61,649 bases of DNA, from positions 1-61,649 of the IMG/VR virus record IMGVR_UViG_3300033145_000568; one strand, given 5' to 3'. Under the pieces are notes generated by a model. The model was given only the letters and a program-made list of their open reading frames with translations. It did not search any database and was not told where the DNA came from. How positions within the stretch are numbered: position 1 is the stretch's first letter; every line of letters begins with the position of its first letter. Positions 57,474 to 61,649 of the stretch are shown here, one piece after another. Source of the DNA: a virus. Position numbers and translations under genes: made by a program.

Positions 57474-57920
57474 ATGATAAAATGGGACCCCAAGCGAGTG
57501 GGCAAAGCATTGCGAAAAGCTCGTCTTGAACATGGGTGGAGCATGAACGCGATGGCGAACCGGACGGGCATCAAGAGCCAGACAATCAGCAGAATCGAGC
57601 GGGGGGTAATGCATCGCCCTCCGAAACAAGCGACACGGCAGAAGTTAGAAGCAGAGCTAGGGATCGATCTACTGATCCCTCAGAACACTTCGCGGACGAT
57701 CAGCGTGTACATCCCGCCCGAGGAGATAGGCTACTTAGAAGAGGCCAGAAGCGCGTTCCCAGACAAGAACGCAAGCCAAGCGGTACTGGAGGCATTGAAA
57801 GCCTGGTCGGAACACCGAGCGATACTGGCGAAATGGAAGAAGGAGCACGACGTAAACTACAAGTATCAGATTGAGCGCATAGCAATGAAACACTATCTGC
57901 GAAACAAAAAGGCTGCATAA
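57474..57920 (+). CDS. XRE-type HTH regulator with second binding domain (148 aa)
   Basis: Residues 8-62 are a Cro/CI-type helix-turn-helix (KALRKARLEHGWSMNAMANR, IKSQTISRIERG). Residues 75-115 (RTISVYIPPEEIGYLEEARS and NASQAVLEALKAWS) look like a ribbon-helix-helix. Two DNA-binding units in one chain is unusual. It may be the lysogeny or early-gene repressor. Confidence 0.78.
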   Translation: MIKWDPKRVGKALRKARLEHGWSMNAMANRTGIKSQTISRIERGVMHRPPKQATRQKLEAELGIDLLIPQNTSRTISVYIPPEEIGYLEEARSAFPDKNASQAVLEALKAWSEHRAILAKWKKEHDVNYKYQIERIAMKHYLRNKKAA

Positions 57921-57954
57921 GCAGACACAGCAAAACAAGAACAAGGAGGTCAAA

Positions 57955-58227
57955 ATGAACGAGAATCAAGCGGGATGGGTCATTGGGCTGCTGATAGTGG
58001 TCATTGGGCTGCTGTGTGGAGAGATCTGGGTTGCACTATTCGCGCCAAGCGAATTACAAACATGGAAATACACAATTGTGGCTCCCGATGACACCAATTT
58101 GAGAACAACGATGCGCGAAATGGGAAACAAAGGGTGGGAGATTAGCTTTGCCCGCCGCGTCTATGATTCATCAACCGAAACAGCCGTCTACGAGATGATA
58201 TTCAAACAGCCAATGAAAGGAGAGTGA
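57955..58227 (+). CDS. Membrane protein with DUF4177-like domain (90 aa)
   Basis: AGGAGG before ATG 57955. One N-terminal membrane helix (GLLIVVIGLLCGEIWVALF), then a small alpha/beta part (WKYTIVAPDDTNLRTTMREM, GWEISFARRVYD) like DUF4177. Unknown role. Confidence 0.65.
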   Translation: MNENQAGWVIGLLIVVIGLLCGEIWVALFAPSELQTWKYTIVAPDDTNLRTTMREMGNKGWEISFARRVYDSSTETAVYEMIFKQPMKGE

Positions 58228-58232
58228 GAACA

Positions 58233-58745
58233 ATGAAAGCACGAATTAGAGCAGGAGCATGGGTTGGGCAAGACTTCACACAAAAGCAGTGGCCAATTGA
58301 GGAAGGAACAGAACACCTGATCTTTGAGGCCGAGGACATTAGGGGCGGACGCTTCAGGTGTACTGCGCGTGGATTCGGCGAAAGGCCCCACTACGGCAAC
58401 GGGGCGTTGTACGTTGAGCGGCGGGATCTGATCCCCATCACAAGACAGACGGCGGGCTGGTTCACTGACGATGAGGGGAAAGATCATCGGGTGAGCGACG
58501 TGATGGAAGAGCTGACCACATTGGAAGCAGGTTTTCGAGCAGCCTTGAAGCACATTGATCCCACAACAGCGATGTATGTAGCAGACCCAGTGCGGCGGGT
58601 CAGAGAACTCTCACTCAGCGCAGGGGACCGTGATGACATTGAGGCAATCCGAAAAGCGCTCGGGATGATGGAAACAAAGGGAGGCCCCAAGTATTGGATG
58701 AGGATAAAACTCGAAGGCAACAAACCCAGTCCAGCAGGGCGATAA
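58233..58745 (+). CDS. Hypothetical protein (170 aa)
   Basis: ATG 58233, GGAGAG upstream. Begins with a beta barrel-like part (ARIRAGAWVGQDFTQKQWP, RFRCTARGFGERPHYGNG); the second half is helical (VMEELTTLEAGFRAALKHI). Last gene of the plus-strand operon. Unknown. Confidence 0.6.
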   Translation: MKARIRAGAWVGQDFTQKQWPIEEGTEHLIFEAEDIRGGRFRCTARGFGERPHYGNGALYVERRDLIPITRQTAGWFTDDEGKDHRVSDVMEELTTLEAGFRAALKHIDPTTAMYVADPVRRVRELSLSAGDRDDIEAIRKALGMMETKGGPKYWMRIKLEGNKPSPAGR

Positions 58746-58830
58746 CACACACCAACATCACACAACACCCACAACGCACCATTTAAGCGACACACGGAAA
58801 CAAGAGCACACAGCGGCAATGCGGGCAGGG

Positions 58831-58872
58831 ACACAAGGGCCAAGGGAGGGATCACTGAGGCCCTTTTGTGTG
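58831..58872 (+). terminator. Terminator of plus-strand operon
   Basis: ACACAAGGGCC pairs with GGCCCTTTTGTGT (two extra T), 17-base loop, and the T run falls in the right arm. Sits 85 bases after the last plus-strand gene. Confidence 0.7.
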
Positions 58873-59047
58873 ACTGTCCGCAGGAGAGTAAAACACGATT
58901 GTGCTATCCCTATCATTGCTACTGCCACAGATAATGGGGCGGGCGAAGGTGGGCGAACGTTTTTGGCCTGAATCTGGTTGTTGAAGATCCACAAACTCAA
59001 GCATTGGACGAAGAAGAACAACAGGTGATCAAGATACCCGGATCTGG

Positions 59048-59095
59048 TTACAAGGCAAATCGACTGAGAGGGGTCGTAAATCCTCTCAGAGGGGC
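59048..59095 (+). repeat. Dispersed hairpin element, copy D
   Basis: TTACAAGGCAAATCGA, then CTGAGAGG-GGTCGTAAAT-CCTCTCAG with a perfect 8-bp stem. The only copy on the plus strand and the only fully symmetrical one. Confidence 0.8.
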
Positions 59096-59178
59096 GGGGA
59101 GGGAGAAGGAGGGGAAGCGAGGGGTTCCAGTGGAGGGAAATAGGCGGAAATTTGATGTCAGGGGGATCTCAGCAAGGA

Positions 59179-59215
59179 GGCACCCCCGCGTTTTTTAGTG
59201 AAGCGCGGAGGTGCC
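59179..59215. other. Inverted repeat between convergent operons
   Basis: GGCACCCCCGCG with CGCGGAGGTGCC, 12 positions with one mismatch and a 13-base loop containing six T. Could terminate transcription from either side, though no T run follows the stem in either direction. Confidence 0.55.
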
Positions 59216-59243
59216 ATGATCAGAATGGTGGAGAAACGGTTGC

Positions 59244-59507
59244 TTAGTTAGCCACAGACGGACTGTAGTGAGTCTCCCCTGATGCGTCGGTTGGACTCGG
59301 GGGTGCGTCAGTTGGGGCCAGGCTCAACCTTGTCTCATTCAACCACTCAGAGGAAAGGATCGTTCCATCCTCCTTCAGCTTACCGGGATGGACAAGGTAT
59401 TGAACGCAACCCGTCTTGTAGAAAACAACGCCAACCACCTTCCCTGTGAACCCAGAGTACTCATCTTGCACGGTATTGCCAAAGCCAAACTTTGCCATGA
59501 AATCCAT
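59244..59507 (-). CDS. Conserved small phage protein (87 aa)
   Basis: KFGFGNTVQDEYSGFTGKVV, then TGCVQYLVHPGKLKEDGTIL and EWLNETRLSL: a common phage protein made of an SH3-like barrel (KxKxGDxVxDxxTGFxG...GCxQYLVxP). Function unknown. The C-terminal 20 residues are Pro/Thr-rich. AGGAGG before two adjacent ATG codons. Confidence 0.75.
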   Translation of the reverse strand: MDFMAKFGFGNTVQDEYSGFTGKVVGVVFYKTGCVQYLVHPGKLKEDGTILSSEWLNETRLSLAPTDAPPSPTDASGETHYSPSVAN

Positions 59508-59538
59508 CATAGACCTCCTTTTGGTCTTGTGTGTTATC

Positions 59539-59658
59539 TCAATCTGTTCCCGCAGTGGACGCGGCTTCTAGCAGCGGCAACCGCCATTCATCAACCATTT
59601 CTACGCCACGCACTACAGCATCATCCTTGTGGATCGGCATTTTGTAAATCAGCATCAT
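59539..59658 (-). CDS. Possible small protein (39 aa)
   Basis: In the gap after the zinc-finger gene and overlapping its end by 38 bases. IYKMPIHKDDAVVRGVEMVD looks protein-like, but the ribosome site is weak. Confidence 0.4.
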   Translation of the reverse strand: MMLIYKMPIHKDDAVVRGVEMVDEWRLPLLEAASTAGTD

Positions 59659-60004
59659 GGACATTCTCTTGGTCTTGCAGATTAGCTTGTGCCCCTGGGT
59701 CAACCAGATCGTCCTTTTCACCATCGCTATTGGTCAAAGCCACAGTAGAAGACAGATTCTCCTTTTTCTTTCTTGCCTCGATTGTGGCCACCTCAATCAA
59801 ATCGACTGGACTGGATGGCTTGATCGGAGTGCGGCAGTTGGGGCATTCAAACCGCTGTCGCATTTGCCCGCCACGACTACCGTTATGCACCTGTCCCATC
59901 TCATCACTGGCCAATTCCTTTACTTTGACCACTCGCGGATGAATTCCTATCCACCCACAAACCGCGCAACTGTACACATCAAGCTCAAGCTTCGTGTGTC
60001 CCAT
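59621..60004 (-). CDS. Zinc-ribbon protein (127 aa)
   Basis: ATG 60004 has GAGGAGG six bases upstream. Knuckles CAVCGW (residue ~13) and CPNCRT (~54) form a zinc ribbon; the C-terminal half is acidic and disordered (NSDGEKDDLVDPGAQ). Likely nucleic-acid or protein binding. Confidence 0.65.
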   Translation of the reverse strand: MGHTKLELDVYSCAVCGWIGIHPRVVKVKELASDEMGQVHNGSRGGQMRQRFECPNCRTPIKPSSPVDLIEVATIEARKKKENLSSTVALTNSDGEKDDLVDPGAQANLQDQENVHDADLQNADPQG

Positions 60005-60419
60005 TTTCATCCTCCTCTAGCTCTTTCCGCAGCGTGTTGCTGATAGTGTTGAAGGCGTGCTTCGTGTAATCGCCAATCGGCGCTTTGAGCGCATCCTCCC
60101 ATTTTCCATCAGGAGCATAATCAACGATTGCCGCTGCTGCTTCTTTCCTTATGAGCTTTGCCTTCTTCTGTTTCTCTGTCCAGAAATGGAAAGCCATAGC
60201 GCAATAGTCTTTCCCAAAGGACAGAACCCGATTCTTTTGCTCGATAGCAATTTCTTCCAAAGCCCCATCGCTGATTGGTCTGTCAGGAATCAAGATATGC
60301 ACCACACAGCGCGGAATCACCAGCGAGAAGCCAGGCATTGGCCCCAGTGGAACCTCACGGATGTAAAGCCTCATAGCCTCATAGCGTTCAGTTGATCTAT
60401 CAACTTCTCTGTTCTTCAT
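59985..60419 (-). CDS. Hypothetical protein (144 aa)
   Basis: AGGAGG before ATG 60419. Helical C-terminal half (KAKLIRKEAAAAIVDYAPDG, HAFNTISNTLRKELEEDENG). Beta-rich start (RLYIREVPLGPMPGFSLVI). Unknown. Confidence 0.6.
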   Translation of the reverse strand: MKNREVDRSTERYEAMRLYIREVPLGPMPGFSLVIPRCVVHILIPDRPISDGALEEIAIEQKNRVLSFGKDYCAMAFHFWTEKQKKAKLIRKEAAAAIVDYAPDGKWEDALKAPIGDYTKHAFNTISNTLRKELEEDENGTHEA

Positions 60420-60431
60420 CATGCCTCCTTC

Positions 60432-60761
60432 TCAAGTCACGCTCTTCGCCTGCGCAAAGAAAATCACAAATACCTTTCTCAGAACATCGTCGCCAATATG
60501 TGGATGAATCCGTCGCCAGAAAGCAAGGAAATCATCTAGGGAATCGTAGCCCAACGTCCAATACCACCTATGCGCTGCAGCATCAACCGACATCTTGGTT
60601 ATTGATGTGATCACGCACAACAATCCGGTGCGGCCTGCATAAAAGCAATCGCCCACCCGCATCCCGGCCTTTTTCACGCGAACTGTGGCGCTAATCCTGC
60701 GATCTAGCAGCATCTGATACTGGTCTGGCAAAAACTCTAGGACTATCAACCTGCCAGCCAT
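60432..60761 (-). CDS. ASCH-domain-like protein (109 aa)
   Basis: ATVRVKKAGMRVGDCFYAGR, CVITSITKMSVDAAA, LGYDSLDDFLAFWRRIHP: strand-VGD-strand then SxxDFxxxWxxxH as in ASCH domains. Second ASCH-like gene of this phage. May bind RNA or modified nucleotides. Confidence 0.7.
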   Translation of the reverse strand: MAGRLIVLEFLPDQYQMLLDRRISATVRVKKAGMRVGDCFYAGRTGLLCVITSITKMSVDAAAHRWYWTLGYDSLDDFLAFWRRIHPHIGDDVLRKVFVIFFAQAKSVT

Positions 60762-60782
60762 GATCCGCCTCCCTTCCTTCGC

Positions 60783-61586
60783 CTAAAACGGAACCCCTTC
60801 ATGGTCTTCCGTTTCATCTTGTGGATCTTCGATATTCCGTTCTACTGGCTCATCCTCTACCTTCCCCGTAAACCGGCCGCCACCCATGATTGAGGCAATC
60901 ATTGCAAAATTGTCACCCACATAAGCCTCGTAGGTCTCTTCACAGGCCGCCATCTCCTCATCACTTAGAAAACGATGAGAATCGAAAGTCATCTTAAAAT
61001 ATCTCCGAATACCTTCCCCTGCCCCTACGCCGCCCAGAGTAATCTCTGCCGAGAACAGATCCTTTCCCGATCTATTGAGTACAGTCATCATCCGGCTCGC
61101 AGCAGGTATTGACGTGCCACGGACACTGAAAATGAACGGCGTGCTTGGATTATCAGGCCGCACCGCCAGGAAATTCCAACTCACTGTACACTTTGGCGGT
61201 TGTCTTTTGCCTTCTTCGTCCTGGTTCCATTTCGCATACTGGCAATCCGCACACATTCTTGGCGGTATGTCATCCCTCCAGAACCCAGGTTGGATCCATG
61301 TGGGGGCATTGTCATCAGCAGAGCGGCAAAGCACATCTGAGCTATCTTCCTCGGGATCGAATAAGACGCGTGACTTGGACATAAAAAGCGGCACAATGGT
61401 CAATTGATCCGTTGCTTCAGTCTCGCCACCCAAGTTAAACTCAAAGACTCCTGTCTTACCATTCAACCGCACTCGCGGCAAAATTGCATCTTCAGGGCTG
61501 AAATTCTGAAACCCACGGCCACTTGCCCCGGGATGATAGATACCCGGAACCCCTGCCTGCCCTCTTTCTTCTACATCATCAGTCAT
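60783..61586 (-). CDS. Putative zinc-binding protein with SSB-like acidic tail
   Basis: 267 residues. The start has an AGGAG box five bases upstream and overlaps the stop of the previous gene (48-338, across the circle join) as ATGA. Near residue 110 there is a CADC-x3-K-W segment followed about 15 residues later by PPKC, a possible zinc site. The last 30 residues are very acidic and end DHEGVPF, which resembles the DDxPF tip by which bacterial SSB proteins recruit partners. It stands among replication-type genes. A single-stranded-DNA-binding role is my inference; no OB fold could be confirmed by eye. Confidence 0.75.
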   Translation of the reverse strand: MTDDVEERGQAGVPGIYHPGASGRGFQNFSPEDAILPRVRLNGKTGVFEFNLGGETEATDQLTIVPLFMSKSRVLFDPEEDSSDVLCRSADDNAPTWIQPGFWRDDIPPRMCADCQYAKWNQDEEGKRQPPKCTVSWNFLAVRPDNPSTPFIFSVRGTSIPAASRMMTVLNRSGKDLFSAEITLGGVGAGEGIRRYFKMTFDSHRFLSDEEMAACEETYEAYVGDNFAMIASIMGGGRFTGKVEDEPVERNIEDPQDETEDHEGVPF

Positions 61587-61649
61587 GATAGCTCCTCTTT
61601 CTCTATATGTTCCGCAATCGCATCCTTGTATTCCTGCGGTAACGCATCA
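61536..61649. repeat. Terminal direct repeat, right copy
   Basis: Exact copy of 1-114. It closes the circle: the 267-residue gene that starts at 61586 is preceded, across the join, by the 96-residue gene at 48-338, with the ATGA overlap used throughout this genome. Confidence 0.95.

Larger units (their letters stand above)
58873..59243. other. Convergent gap without clear genes
   Basis: Between plus- and minus-strand operons. Holds GGGCGGGCGAAGG-type GGCG repeats near 58936, hairpin element copy D and a 12-bp inverted repeat. A reading frame at 59004-59198 is open but starts with TTG without a site and has odd composition, so it is not called. Confidence 0.6.

Noticed and set aside
59004-59198. 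Plus-strand 64-codon reading frame over hairpin element D
   Set aside because: TTG start without site, Arg/Gly-rich composition, and the element is not conserved as protein in this frame in other copies.

Overview
The window is a complete tailed-phage genome read as a circle. Bases 1-114 recur exactly at 61536-61649, so the unique length is about 61,535 bp, and the gene at 60783-61586 runs across the junction. The gene set is that of a siphovirus: HK97-type portal, protease and capsid, a TP901-type tape measure and no tail sheath. The host cannot be named. Promoters look like sigma-70 promoters, and the phage encodes a predicted lipoprotein and a signal-peptide beta-rich protein, which hints at a diderm bacterial host (inference).

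Layout. Almost everything from 59.5 kb round to 51.3 kb (through the origin) lies on the minus strand. From right to left along the minus strand: 51.3-47.0 kb holds a solitary DNA methyltransferase, small genes, a tRNA cluster and ribbon-helix-helix proteins; 47.0-45.4 kb the large terminase; 45.4-37.1 kb a block of very small unknown genes, including several microproteins of 24-57 residues that overlap their neighbours by ATGA/TAATG; 37.1-28.2 kb portal, head fibre, protease, capsid and connectors; 28.2-20.2 kb tail completion, tail tube, a -1 frameshift chaperone pair and the tape measure; 20.2-9.5 kb tail tip and fibres; 9.4-6.2 kb HNH nuclease, lysis-like membrane proteins and exported proteins; 6.1-0 and 61.6-59.2 kb nucleotide and DNA metabolism and replication start (DnaC-like loader, replisome-organiser-like protein, MazG-like protein, ASCH proteins). 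A plus-strand region, 51.66-58.75 kb, carries two early-type operons of mostly unknown genes, a RadC/JAB protein, a minimal tyrosine recombinase and an HTH regulator. One minus-strand HTH gene at 53.0-53.7 kb sits inside it with its own divergent promoter.

The most striking system is a diversity-generating retroelement at 13.8-16.5 kb: a reverse transcriptase, a 113-nt template repeat and a variable repeat at the 3' end of a tail-tip gene. Nineteen of the 20 TR/VR differences fall at template adenines; the twentieth lies in the conserved 3' end. The 110-nt spacer between template and RT is bounded by a perfect 8-bp complementary pair and probably folds as one RNA domain. No Avd accessory gene was recognised; two genes are translationally coupled behind the RT instead.

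Other points: a family of leftward promoters with a TGCTATACT -10 region, a three-way-junction RNA leader on the replication operon, a four-copy dispersed hairpin element, and an iteron-like array beside a 10-bp hairpin at 52.9-53.06 kb.
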